Source: Jejudonia soesokkakensis (GTDB taxonomy: Bacteria; Bacteroidota; Bacteroidia; Flavobacteriales; Flavobacteriaceae). From it: 64,000 bases of DNA. Below the pieces are notes generated by a model that did no database searches, was not told where the DNA came from, and saw only the letters and a program-made list of their open reading frames with translations. The DNA is taken from assembly GCF_042664795.1 (NCBI RefSeq), contig NZ_JBHTBN010000007.1, positions 1 through 64,000 of the forward strand. Direction: 5' to 3'. Of this stretch, positions 9,571 to 17,227 are shown piece by piece; within the stretch, counting starts at the first letter, position 1; the number at the start of each line of letters is the position of its first letter. The position numbers and the translations under genes are program-made.

Positions 9571-10182
9571 TTACGACAAAGGTCCGGCACGGACTTCGGG
9601 AATTATAAAATGTGGCGTTGTAATTAAAAGTGACAGACGTTTCTGAAACTGATAGGCGACTTCTTGTGTATCAATTCGTTCAGGAAGTAGTACTGAAATA
9701 GTCCAGAAATTAACATCCTGAACATAAAAACGAGTCGTTTTGCTTTCAAGGGTAAGCGCGACTCCATTAATATCAGAATCATAGTCTGGTAATTGTGTGA
9801 TCTCATGTACCTCCAGCTCATAAAGCTTTCCAGGTCCTTCGGCGGGGATATCAGAATTTTCGGTAGTCGTAAGGGTCGTAACTCCAAGATCCAGCTGCTG
9901 TTCTTTTGCCAACGTTCGCTTAATCAAAGCGACATCCTGAATGCTGTAGTAGGTAATCTTCAGCAGTCCGCTTGCAGTTTCTGACACAGTGATATGTTCT
10001 GCACCAAGACTTTCAAGTTGTGACCTAACAATTTCAATCGTGTCTTTAGCATCTTCCGAAGAAACACGTTCGGCAGAAAATTGCACCACAATCTCTTGAT
10101 TAGGGACCGTCATTTGACCCAGACTTACTCCTACGAGGGTAAGAACGACCAATAATGCACTTACGTACCATTTTTTCTGCAT
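9571..10182 (-). CDS. Membrane-anchored protein with a SecD-P1-like segment
   Basis: 203 residues from ATG 10182. A longer in-frame ATG at 10221 would add an unlikely Phe-run before the real leader. It has one N-terminal hydrophobic segment (KWYVSALLVVLTLVGVSLG) and then a soluble extracytoplasmic part. Residues around DTIEIVRSQLESLGAEHITV followed by SGLLKITYY resemble the SecD P1 pattern VLRKRIDKFGV...ARILVELPG. It is the gene immediately upstream of secDF, on the same strand. A SecDF-related accessory role is inference only; no characterised family is recognised with certainty. Confidence 0.7.
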   Translation of the reverse strand: MQKKWYVSALLVVLTLVGVSLGQMTVPNQEIVVQFSAERVSSEDAKDTIEIVRSQLESLGAEHITVSETASGLLKITYYSIQDVALIKRTLAKEQQLDLGVTTLTTTENSDIPAEGPGKLYELEVHEITQLPDYDSDINGVALTLESKTTRFYVQDVNFWTISVLLPERIDTQEVAYQFQKRLSLLITTPHFIIPEVRAGPLS

Positions 10183-10241
10183 GCGGCAAATATAATTAAA
10201 AAAAAAGAAGAAAGACCGCATCGATTTCCCGATGCTGAAAG

Positions 10242-10273
10242 AAAAAAACCTCTCACGTATAAAACTTGAGAGG
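10242..10273 (-). terminator. Terminator of mdh
   Basis: Stem CCTCTCA (10249-10255) pairs with TGAGAGG (10267-10273). The A-run at 10242-10248 reads as a U-tract on the minus strand, directly downstream of the mdh stop. Confidence 0.8.
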
Positions 10274-10298
10274 TCTCTTACTTTTTAAAAACTAAATA

Positions 10299-11225
10299 TT
10301 AGAGTTCTAACAATCCATTGGTTGCATTCACACCGTCTGCACTTTCCTGCATATGTGCTTTTTCGGCATCGTTTAATTCAATCTCAACGATTTTTTCAAT
10401 ACCGTTTCGTCCTAAAACTACCGGCACACCAATACAAAGATCACTCAATCCGTACTCACCATTCAGCAATACAGAACATGGATATATTTTTTTCTGGTCA
10501 CACGCAATGGCCTGCACCAATCCTGACACTGCTGCTCCTGGCGCATACCATGCAGAAGTTCCTAATAACCCTGTAAGTGTGGCTCCTCCTACTTTCGTGT
10601 CTTCTTTTACCTGATCTAATCGTTCTTGAGAAATAAATGCAGTTACTGGCACACTGTTTCTGGTTGCCAAACGTGTTAACGGCACCATTCCTTTATCACT
10701 ATGACCTCCAATTACCATTCCATCAACATCACTAATAGGGGCTTCTAAAGCTTCTGCTAAACGATATTTAAAACGTGCACTATCAAGAGCTCCACCCATT
10801 CCAATAATACGTTCTTTAGGTAATCCTGTTGTTTTATGTACTAAATAGGTCATGGTATCCATCGGGTTACTCACAACAATGATAATAGTTTCAGGAGAAT
10901 GTTTAATAAGATCTGCAGAAACAGCTTTAACAATACCAGCATTAATCCCAATTAACTCCTCACGTGTCATTCCTGGTTTACGTGGAATCCCACTCGTGAT
11001 TACACAAATGTCACTATTGGCAGTTTTACTGTAATCACTTGTTGATCCTGTAATCTTAGTATCGAACCCATTTAAAGAAGCGGTTTGCATTAAATCCATT
11101 GCTTTTCCTTCGGCGTATCCTTCTTTAATGTCTAATAAAACAACTTCACTTGCAAAATTTTTAATGGCAATATACTCGGCACAACTTGCACCTACCGCAC
11201 CTGCTCCTACTACTGTAACTTTCAT
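10299..11225 (-). CDS. mdh: Malate dehydrogenase
   Basis: NAD-dependent interconversion of malate and oxaloacetate in the TCA cycle. It has 308 residues, of the LDH-like MDH type. The Rossmann motif GAGAVGASCAEYIA is at the N-terminus. The substrate-binding loop SGIPRKPGMTREELIGIN carries the Arg pair, VSNPMD follows, and the catalytic His is in MVIGGHSDKGMVP. A TACTTTTG -7 promoter word precedes the ATG and a terminator follows, so it is probably transcribed alone. Confidence 0.95.
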   Translation of the reverse strand: MKVTVVGAGAVGASCAEYIAIKNFASEVVLLDIKEGYAEGKAMDLMQTASLNGFDTKITGSTSDYSKTANSDICVITSGIPRKPGMTREELIGINAGIVKAVSADLIKHSPETIIIVVSNPMDTMTYLVHKTTGLPKERIIGMGGALDSARFKYRLAEALEAPISDVDGMVIGGHSDKGMVPLTRLATRNSVPVTAFISQERLDQVKEDTKVGGATLTGLLGTSAWYAPGAAVSGLVQAIACDQKKIYPCSVLLNGEYGLSDLCIGVPVVLGRNGIEKIVEIELNDAEKAHMQESADGVNATNGLLEL

Positions 11226-11272
11226 ATTTTTTAGTATTTATTATTAATTAATGTCTTCTTGAAAATGTGGTG

Positions 11273-11280
11273 CAAAAGTA
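11273..11280 (-). promoter_or_regulatory. -7 promoter element of mdh (TACTTTTG)
   Basis: Minus-strand TACTTTTG matches TAnnTTTG and lies 47 nt before the mdh ATG at 11225. Confidence 0.5.
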
Positions 11281-11340
11281 CAATTATCAGTACAATTAAT
11301 TAAGTAAACGACTGATTATCTCGCTGCTGAATTTATTTAT

Positions 11341-11455
11341 TTGGGCAATTGCTCAATTTTATTGAGCACTGCGCTTTTCGCTACTACTCCTCGCTTTTAA
11401 AGATTAAAAAGCTGTGGGGTAACCGCTGCAATCGCTATTGCATAAGACACTTTTT
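11341..11455. repeat. Possible interspersed intergenic repeat
   Basis: The 268-nt space between mdh and the DUF6588 gene contains no ORF. It holds a hairpin (GCTCAAT/ATTGAGC, 11351-11367), then GCGCTTTTCGCTACTACTCC and a later GCTGCAATCGCTATTGC. It reminds me of GC-richer interspersed elements common in flavobacterial intergenic DNA. This rests on recollection of style, not on a second copy in this window. Confidence 0.3.
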
Positions 11456-11493
11456 GTTTTAGTATACATTCCTCTCTTATTAGTGGGGAAGAC

Positions 11494-12510
11494 TTAAATT
11501 CCAAAATGAATTCCGGCAGAAACGTTGCTATATTCGGCAATGTTATAATCTGCATGCAACCCAAAGAACCCTAACTGAAGCTTGGCTCCTATCGTCCCGT
11601 GAACTCCCGAAACCTTTGTGGTAATGGAGTACGGATCTGTAAATTCATTAGTTGTTTCAAATAAAGGGACACCTCCACGAACTCTATAGGTTCCCAGCAC
11701 ATCAAAATCTGAAGTTCCGGTTACCAACCCAACCCCACCATAAAAGTTGATTACTGGTAAATTAGTAGAGGCTTGTACTTGAAACAACCAGCTATTTTGT
11801 CTTAAATCAAACTGCTGGTTATCCCCTTCAATAATTTCATCGTCTGTAAAATCATAGTTAGCCGTAAGATTTGTATAGCCAACTACTCCAGAAATTGCTA
11901 CTGGAAACACGTTGTCTGCAGGCAATAGTTTGGTAAACTCATATTGAAAACCTGCCCCTATCAATCCTACTTTCACATCTTCTTGATCAATTTTAGGAAC
12001 ATAGCGTGCTTTGATTTCGGCACCTTTAAAAAGCCCCAATCGGGCTTGTAAAAAAGCAGAAGGCACTACGTTCACATTCACCGATGCCAAACCTTGTGGC
12101 AGTATAAATTCTACTTCTTGGGTAAAGGGTCCGTCTTGAACTTCGGCAAAAACAACAATATCGGGATTATTTTCACCAAAAGCGGTAGCTACCTCTTTTA
12201 TAGTGCTTCCATCTCTAAATTGTAGATTGTTATAATCTGCTGTGTTTAATGTAAAGGTTTTATTCTCATCACTCACGAAAGTGGCATTCCCTATAATGGA
12301 AATTTCAAACTTTAAAGGATCTTTCACCTTGGCTGTTTGCACCCATCCATTAGCTGTATTGTAGATCATAGCTTCGGTAGCCGGAGTGATATATCCATTG
12401 GTAAAGCGTTTTGCATCTTCAATCCCTGCCGCTAATAAGTCTTCGAGATTCTCTTGAGCAAAAAGACTACTAGAGAAGACTACACATAAAATAAATAAGA
12501 ACTTTTTCAT
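11494..12510 (-). CDS. DUF6588-type outer-membrane beta-barrel protein
   Basis: 338 residues with a clear signal peptide (MKKFLFILCVVFSSSLFAQ). The protein then alternates short hydrophobic strands with polar loops and ends in an aromatic-rich strand (SNVSAGIHFGI), as expected of an outer-membrane barrel. The segment NLEDLLAAGIEDAKRFTNGY at the mature N-terminus is like the DUF6588 family found in flavobacteria. Function unknown. It is a single gene upstream of a gap, with the gyrB terminator just before it. Confidence 0.7.
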   Translation of the reverse strand: MKKFLFILCVVFSSSLFAQENLEDLLAAGIEDAKRFTNGYITPATEAMIYNTANGWVQTAKVKDPLKFEISIIGNATFVSDENKTFTLNTADYNNLQFRDGSTIKEVATAFGENNPDIVVFAEVQDGPFTQEVEFILPQGLASVNVNVVPSAFLQARLGLFKGAEIKARYVPKIDQEDVKVGLIGAGFQYEFTKLLPADNVFPVAISGVVGYTNLTANYDFTDDEIIEGDNQQFDLRQNSWLFQVQASTNLPVINFYGGVGLVTGTSDFDVLGTYRVRGGVPLFETTNEFTDPYSITTKVSGVHGTIGAKLQLGFFGLHADYNIAEYSNVSAGIHFGI

Positions 12511-12530
12511 AACTAGATTTTTTTCAAAAT

Positions 12531-12558
12531 AAAAAAACCCACAGCAGAAACTGTGGGT
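12531..12558 (-). terminator. Terminator of gyrB
   Basis: Stem ACCCACAG (12537-12544) pairs with CTGTGGGT (12551-12558). The A-run at 12531-12537 gives the U-tract on the minus strand. Confidence 0.85.
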
Positions 12559-12584
12559 CTTTAGATAAAATTTAACGTAAAAAG

Positions 12585-14525
12585 TTAGGCGTCAATATTT
12601 GCATATTTTGCGTTTTTCTCAATAAACTCTCTACGAGGCGGTACTTCGTCACCCATGAGCATGGAGAAGATTCTATCAGCTTCGGTACCATTATCGATGG
12701 TTACTTGGCGAAGCGTTCTAAACTCTGGGTTCATCGTTGTATCCCACAATTGCTCTGCATTCATTTCTCCAAGACCCTTATAACGTTGGATATTGGCACT
12801 GCCCCCAAATTGTTCATTGAGTGCATCACGCTCTTTGTCATTCCAGGCATATTCTTTTTTCGCTCCTTTTTTCACAAGATATAAAGGCGGAGTTGCGATA
12901 TACACATATCCAGCTTCAATAAGATCTTTCATATAACGAAAGAAAAAGGTTAGAATTAACGTAGAAATGTGACTCCCATCGACATCGGCATCACACATAA
13001 TAACTACTTTATGGTAACGTAATTTCTCAAGGTTTAAGGCTTTACTATCTTCTTCAGTTCCAATAGTTACACCAAGTGCTGTGAAAATGTTTCTAATTTC
13101 TTCATTTTCAAAAACTTTGTGTTGCATAGCTTTCTCCACATTTAAGATCTTACCACGCAACGGTAAAATTGCTTGAAACATTCGGTCCCTTCCTTGCTTG
13201 GCTGTTCCTCCTGCCGAGTCTCCCTCGACCAAAAACACTTCACACTTTTCAGGATCCTGCTCAGAGCAATCAGATAGCTTTCCAGGCAATCCGCCACCAC
13301 TCATCACCGTTTTACGCTGTACCATTTCACGGGCTTTGCGCGCTGCATGACGGGCTGTTGCGGCCAGTATTACTTTTTGAACAATTGTTTTTGCATCATT
13401 CGGGTTTTCTTCAAGATAATTTTCAAGCATTTCTGAAACTGCCTGACTCACCGCTGAAGTCACCTCTCTATTTCCTAATTTTGTTTTGGTTTGACCTTCA
13501 AATTGCGGCTCCTGCACTTTTACTGAAACAATCGCCGTTAACCCTTCTCTAAAATCATCACCAGATATATCAAATTTCAGTTTGTCCAACATGCCTGAAG
13601 CATCTGCATATTTCTTCAAAGTACGTGTTAATCCGCTACGAAAACCTGAAAGGTGTGTTCCACCTTCATGTGTATTAATGTTGTTTACGTACGAGTGTAA
13701 ATTTTCATTATACGAGGTATTGTATACCATGGCCACTTCCACAGGGATGTCATTTTTCTCACCTTCCATGGCAATAACATCTCCTATAAGCATTTCACGA
13801 TTCCCATCCAGAAAACGGATAAATTCTTTCAATCCTTCTTCAGAATAAAAGGTTTCTCCTTTAAATTCACCGTCGTCTTCAGTAAAACGTCTGTCTTCGA
13901 TTGTAATGGTAATCCCCTTGTTTAGGTATGCCAATTCACGCAAACGACTTGCTAAGGTATCGTAATTGTATTCTAAGGTCTGCTGAAAGATTTTTGGATC
14001 TGGCTTAAATTTTACCAAAGTTCCTCTTTCGGTAGTTTCACCAATTGGTTTTACAGGATACATCGTTTTACCACGCTCGTATTCCTGTTCATAAATAGTT
14101 CCATCTCTGTAAACGGTTGCTTTTAAACTTTCAGAAAGAGCATTTACAACAGAGACTCCCACACCATGCAATCCACCAGAAACCTTATAACTATCTTTAT
14201 CAAACTTTCCTCCAGCACCGATTTTAGTCATGACAACCTCCAGTGCAGAAACCCCTTCTTTTTTGTGCATATCCACAGGAATTCCACGACCATTATCCTT
14301 TACCGTAATGCTATTATCTTCATTGATCCAAACATCTACTCGATCACAATGTCCTGCCAGAGCCTCATCAATAGAGTTATCGACTACCTCATATACTAGG
14401 TGGTGTAATCCACGTGTTCCTACATCCCCAATATACATGGAAGGACGCATACGCACATGTTCCATTCCTTCTAACGCCTGAATGCTATCTGCACCGTACA
14501 CTTTAATATCTTTTTCGTCAGCCAT
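12585..14525 (-). CDS. gyrB: DNA gyrase subunit B
   Basis: ATPase and TOPRIM subunit of DNA gyrase, which introduces negative supercoils with GyrA. It has 646 residues, the compact length without the E. coli insertion. The GHKL ATPase region shows EVVDNSIDEALAGHCD, DNGRGIPVD and GLHGVGVSVVNALS. The TOPRIM domain shows EGDSAGGTAKQGRDR and the metal-binding DADVDGSHI. The C-terminal IQRYKGLGEMN motif is present. Its promoter word TATATTTG is at 14558-14565. gyrA is not in the window. Confidence 0.97.
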   Translation of the reverse strand: MADEKDIKVYGADSIQALEGMEHVRMRPSMYIGDVGTRGLHHLVYEVVDNSIDEALAGHCDRVDVWINEDNSITVKDNGRGIPVDMHKKEGVSALEVVMTKIGAGGKFDKDSYKVSGGLHGVGVSVVNALSESLKATVYRDGTIYEQEYERGKTMYPVKPIGETTERGTLVKFKPDPKIFQQTLEYNYDTLASRLRELAYLNKGITITIEDRRFTEDDGEFKGETFYSEEGLKEFIRFLDGNREMLIGDVIAMEGEKNDIPVEVAMVYNTSYNENLHSYVNNINTHEGGTHLSGFRSGLTRTLKKYADASGMLDKLKFDISGDDFREGLTAIVSVKVQEPQFEGQTKTKLGNREVTSAVSQAVSEMLENYLEENPNDAKTIVQKVILAATARHAARKAREMVQRKTVMSGGGLPGKLSDCSEQDPEKCEVFLVEGDSAGGTAKQGRDRMFQAILPLRGKILNVEKAMQHKVFENEEIRNIFTALGVTIGTEEDSKALNLEKLRYHKVVIMCDADVDGSHISTLILTFFFRYMKDLIEAGYVYIATPPLYLVKKGAKKEYAWNDKERDALNEQFGGSANIQRYKGLGEMNAEQLWDTTMNPEFRTLRQVTIDNGTEADRIFSMLMGDEVPPRREFIEKNAKYANIDA

Positions 14526-14557
14526 AAATTGATTTTTATCTATTTTTTTTATCCAAA

Positions 14558-14565
14558 CAAATATA
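14558..14565 (-). promoter_or_regulatory. -7 promoter element of gyrB (TATATTTG)
   Basis: Minus-strand TATATTTG fits TAnnTTTG and lies about 32 nt before the gyrB ATG at 14525. Confidence 0.5.
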
Positions 14566-14735
14566 ACGAAACCCTTTATAAAATATAGGTGTTTGGCGAT
14601 GTCGACCTCTTAAGTTATTAACAAATTTTTGTGAAAAAAAAGCCATAAAAACAGGATATTTGTAAAGCGCTTACACAAGCGTTGTAATGAATACGTTATG
14701 GCACGACTAAATCGCCACTTGATTTTTAAAAAAAT

Positions 14736-15284
14736 ATGAAAGCAATTATCACCTCAGTCCTTATTTTACTTACATTTTTTCCTTCTGAAAATACTTTTGC
14801 TCAAAATGCATTTCCAAAAATGGATGCAAGTCCAATGGATTTAGCCATGGCAAGACCAGACAGGAACACACCCCCCTTGGCACGAGTAATTTACAGTCGT
14901 CCTTCCAAAAAAGGAAGAGAAATCTTTGGAGAACTTGTACCTTACGGTGAAGTCTGGCGAACGGGTGCTAATGAAGCTACTGAATTAACATTGTATGTTC
15001 CTATGGTCATTGACGGTAAAAGACTGGAGGCTGGCACATATACGCTATATACTGTTCCAGGAAAAAACACCTGGGAAGTGATTATTAATAGTGACACCAA
15101 TGTATGGGGATCTTTCAGCTATAAAAAAGAAAAAGATATTCTTAGAATTAGTGTGCCCAGACATGACTCTCCGGCTCCAACCGAAACACTTTCTATGGTC
15201 TTTAGACCTGAAACTAACGGAACCACTTTGATGATAGGATGGGATACAACCTATATAGAAATACCTATGAAAACTAGTAATTAA
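14736..15284 (+). CDS. DUF2911 secreted protein (copy 1)
   Basis: 182 residues with a signal peptide ending near FAQ. The DUF2911 core shows DASPMDLAMA, ARVIYSRPSKKGREIFG, LVPYGEVWRTGANEATELT and EAGTYTLYTVPG. The family is widespread in Bacteroidota and has no known activity. A paralogue of identical length lies 28 nt downstream, so the pair is probably a tandem duplication in one operon. It is divergent from gyrB; the 210-nt space between them holds the gyrB promoter and nothing else I can name. Confidence 0.85.
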   Translation: MKAIITSVLILLTFFPSENTFAQNAFPKMDASPMDLAMARPDRNTPPLARVIYSRPSKKGREIFGELVPYGEVWRTGANEATELTLYVPMVIDGKRLEAGTYTLYTVPGKNTWEVIINSDTNVWGSFSYKKEKDILRISVPRHDSPAPTETLSMVFRPETNGTTLMIGWDTTYIEIPMKTSN

Positions 15285-15312
15285 TTAATCCACATAATTT
15301 AAAGTAATCAAC

Positions 15313-15861
15313 ATGAAAAAATCAAACCTTTTTACAGTTATTGCACTAGCAATTGTAACTCTATTTTGTACAAATGCTACCGCTCAAGAATTTAAAGACT
15401 TAGATAAAAGTCCGATGGACGTTGCGTCCTATCCTGTAGACTACAGAGATGCCAACAAACTAATGAAGATCTCGTACAGTCGTCCTCAGTTAAAAGAAAG
15501 AACTCTGGCAAAACTTGCACCTAACGGGGAAGTTTGGAGAACCGGAGCAAATGAGGCTGCAGAGTTAACTCTGTATACAGACATGATGCTTGGAGACACT
15601 ATGGTAGAAGCAGGAACGTATACATTTTATACAATTCCTGGTGAAGACGAGTGGACGGCAATCATTAGCAACGACCTTAATGTTTGGGGTTCATATTTTT
15701 ACAAAGAAGAAAATGATGTTGCGAGAATTACAGTTCCTGTTACTATGGCAGACGAATCTTTAGAGGCTTTCTCGATTGCAATGTCTCAAGCAGAGAATGG
15801 TATTGATATGCATCTTGGATGGGATAAAGTTCGCGTAACTGTACCTTTTACTAAGAAGTAA
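15313..15861 (+). CDS. DUF2911 secreted protein (copy 2)
   Basis: 182 residues with signal peptide ending TATAQ. It shares with the upstream copy the motifs KSPMDVA, ISYSRPQLKERTLAKLAPNGEVWRTGANEA (split here across its two halves), EAGTYTFYTIPGEDEW and a C-terminal LGWDK. The high similarity, equal length and adjacency indicate tandem duplication followed by divergence. Function unknown. A symmetrical terminator follows. Confidence 0.85.
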   Translation: MKKSNLFTVIALAIVTLFCTNATAQEFKDLDKSPMDVASYPVDYRDANKLMKISYSRPQLKERTLAKLAPNGEVWRTGANEAAELTLYTDMMLGDTMVEAGTYTFYTIPGEDEWTAIISNDLNVWGSYFYKEENDVARITVPVTMADESLEAFSIAMSQAENGIDMHLGWDKVRVTVPFTKK

Positions 15862-15880
15862 AATTATCTTTATAAAACTA

Positions 15881-15910
15881 AAAAATCCGCTCAATGAGCG
15901 GATTTTTTTT
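15881..15910. terminator. Bidirectional terminator between the DUF2911 pair and queE
   Basis: AAAAATCCGCTCA pairs with TGAGCGGATTTTT, with T-runs on both strands. It serves the converging DUF2911 operon and queE. Confidence 0.9.
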
Positions 15911-15941
15911 GTTACTTTCTGTTACACTTTCCTGTACATAA

Positions 15942-16571
15942 CTACGGAATATTTAAATACTTATGTGTCTGTAGCGAAACCATCCACTTCGGATTTGCCA
16001 TAACGTAATCTACAATCAACGGAATTACAGTATCGCGTTTGCTCCATTCGGGCTGTAAGTACAATATACATTTGTCATTCACTTGGGCTGCTTGTTCTTC
16101 GGCAAATTTAAAGTCAGCTTTGTTATAAATAATCACTTTTAATTCGTTTGCTGCTTGATACACTTCGGGTGTCGGCAGTTTTAGCTTTTTCGGAGATAAA
16201 CATATCCAGTCCCAAGTACCTGAAAGTGTATAGGCTCCTGATGTTTCAATATGGGTATCCAATCCTTTTTCTTTTAGAAGAGACGTCAACGGATTCATAT
16301 CCCACATGAGTGGTTCTCCTCCAGTAATCACAATAGTTTTTGAATACATCGCTGCATTGTTTGCAATCGCTTCAATCTGCGTTGGCGGATGAATATCTGG
16401 ATTCCAGCTTTCTTTTACATCACACCAATGACAGCCTACATCACAACCTCCTACACGGATAAAATAAGCCGCAGTTCCTTTGTGAAACCCTTCTCCCTGG
16501 ATGGTATAAAATTCCTCCATTAACGGCAACATGATGCCTTTATCAACTAATTCCTGTACCTCACTTTTCAT
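15942..16571 (-). CDS. queE: 7-carboxy-7-deazaguanine synthase
   Basis: Radical-SAM enzyme that makes 7-carboxy-7-deazaguanine in the preQ0/queuosine pathway. The protein is 209 residues from the ATG at 16571; an in-frame TTG at 16580 overlaps a -7 promoter element and is rejected. EEFYTIQGEG and the iron-sulfur motif C-x3-C-x2-C in GCDVGCHWCD are present, followed by TGGEPLMWD. The C-terminal YLQPEWS is typical. Other queuosine genes are absent from the window, though folE at 2364 makes the precursor. Confidence 0.95.
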   Translation of the reverse strand: MKSEVQELVDKGIMLPLMEEFYTIQGEGFHKGTAAYFIRVGGCDVGCHWCDVKESWNPDIHPPTQIEAIANNAAMYSKTIVITGGEPLMWDMNPLTSLLKEKGLDTHIETSGAYTLSGTWDWICLSPKKLKLPTPEVYQAANELKVIIYNKADFKFAEEQAAQVNDKCILYLQPEWSKRDTVIPLIVDYVMANPKWMVSLQTHKYLNIP

Positions 16572-16577
16572 AGAGGG

Positions 16578-16585
16578 CAAAAATA
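16578..16585 (-). promoter_or_regulatory. -7 promoter element of queE (TATTTTTG)
   Basis: Minus-strand TATTTTTG fits TAnnTTTG and ends only 6 nt before the queE ATG, implying a very short or absent 5' leader. Confidence 0.45.
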
Positions 16586-16620
16586 GTATATAGTTGGCAG
16601 TTTACAGTAACAGTCCACAG

Positions 16621-17136
16621 TTAATTATGGGACTCTCCGTGTATAATTTTTGAAGTACCAGATTTTACAGCAACCACTTCAATCTCTATTTTGGCACCTC
16701 TGGCTAAGGCTTTGGCAGCAAAGGTCGTTCTTGCTGGTTTCTGCGGAAAATATTGAGTGTATATTGAATTAAAAGCTGAAAAATCACCTATTGTATCCAA
16801 TACAACCATCGCTTTTACCACATCGGTCATCTGAAGGTCATATTGTTGCAAGACTGCTTTAATGTTTTCAAGTGTTTGTCTCGTTTCAGCCCCAATGCCT
16901 CCTTCAACTAATTCTCTTGAAGAGTGATCCATCCCAATCTGGCCTGAAAGGAAAAATAAATTTCCCACTTGAACGGCATCGCTAAAAGGAGCATCTATCT
17001 TCTTCGTTTCGTGAGATTTGTGAAATATAGGCGCTTCAAATAGTGTTGATTGTTGATGGTCTTCGGTACCATTTTCGGCACAAGAGAAGCTTCCGAAGCA
17101 AATAAAAACTAGTAAAAATTTTAAAAAGGAATTCAT
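16621..17136 (-). CDS. Lipidated RidA-family protein
   Basis: 171 residues. The N-terminus is a lipoprotein signal (MNSFLKFLLVFICFGSFSC, lipobox FSC-A). A complete Rid/YjgF/UK114 domain follows, including VGNLFFLSGQIGMD, RQTLENIKAVLQQY, and PARTTFAAKALARGAKIEIE with the family Arg and Glu. Rid proteins deaminate reactive enamine/imine intermediates and are normally cytoplasmic; this one appears exported and lipid-anchored. It is divergent from the HerA-like gene. The substrate is unknown. Confidence 0.85.
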   Translation of the reverse strand: MNSFLKFLLVFICFGSFSCAENGTEDHQQSTLFEAPIFHKSHETKKIDAPFSDAVQVGNLFFLSGQIGMDHSSRELVEGGIGAETRQTLENIKAVLQQYDLQMTDVVKAMVVLDTIGDFSAFNSIYTQYFPQKPARTTFAAKALARGAKIEIEVVAVKSGTSKIIHGESHN

Positions 17137-17227
17137 TTTTTAGGTATTTAGGATTTTTCAGTATTTTAAATTACTGAATATTTCAATAGCAGCATTACAA
17201 TTATTACTTTTAACAAAAATTTGAACC

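Noticed and set aside
13169..13552. 127-codon plus-strand ORF within gyrB
   Set aside because: Antisense to a highly conserved gene, with a composition that follows the gyrB codons in reverse.
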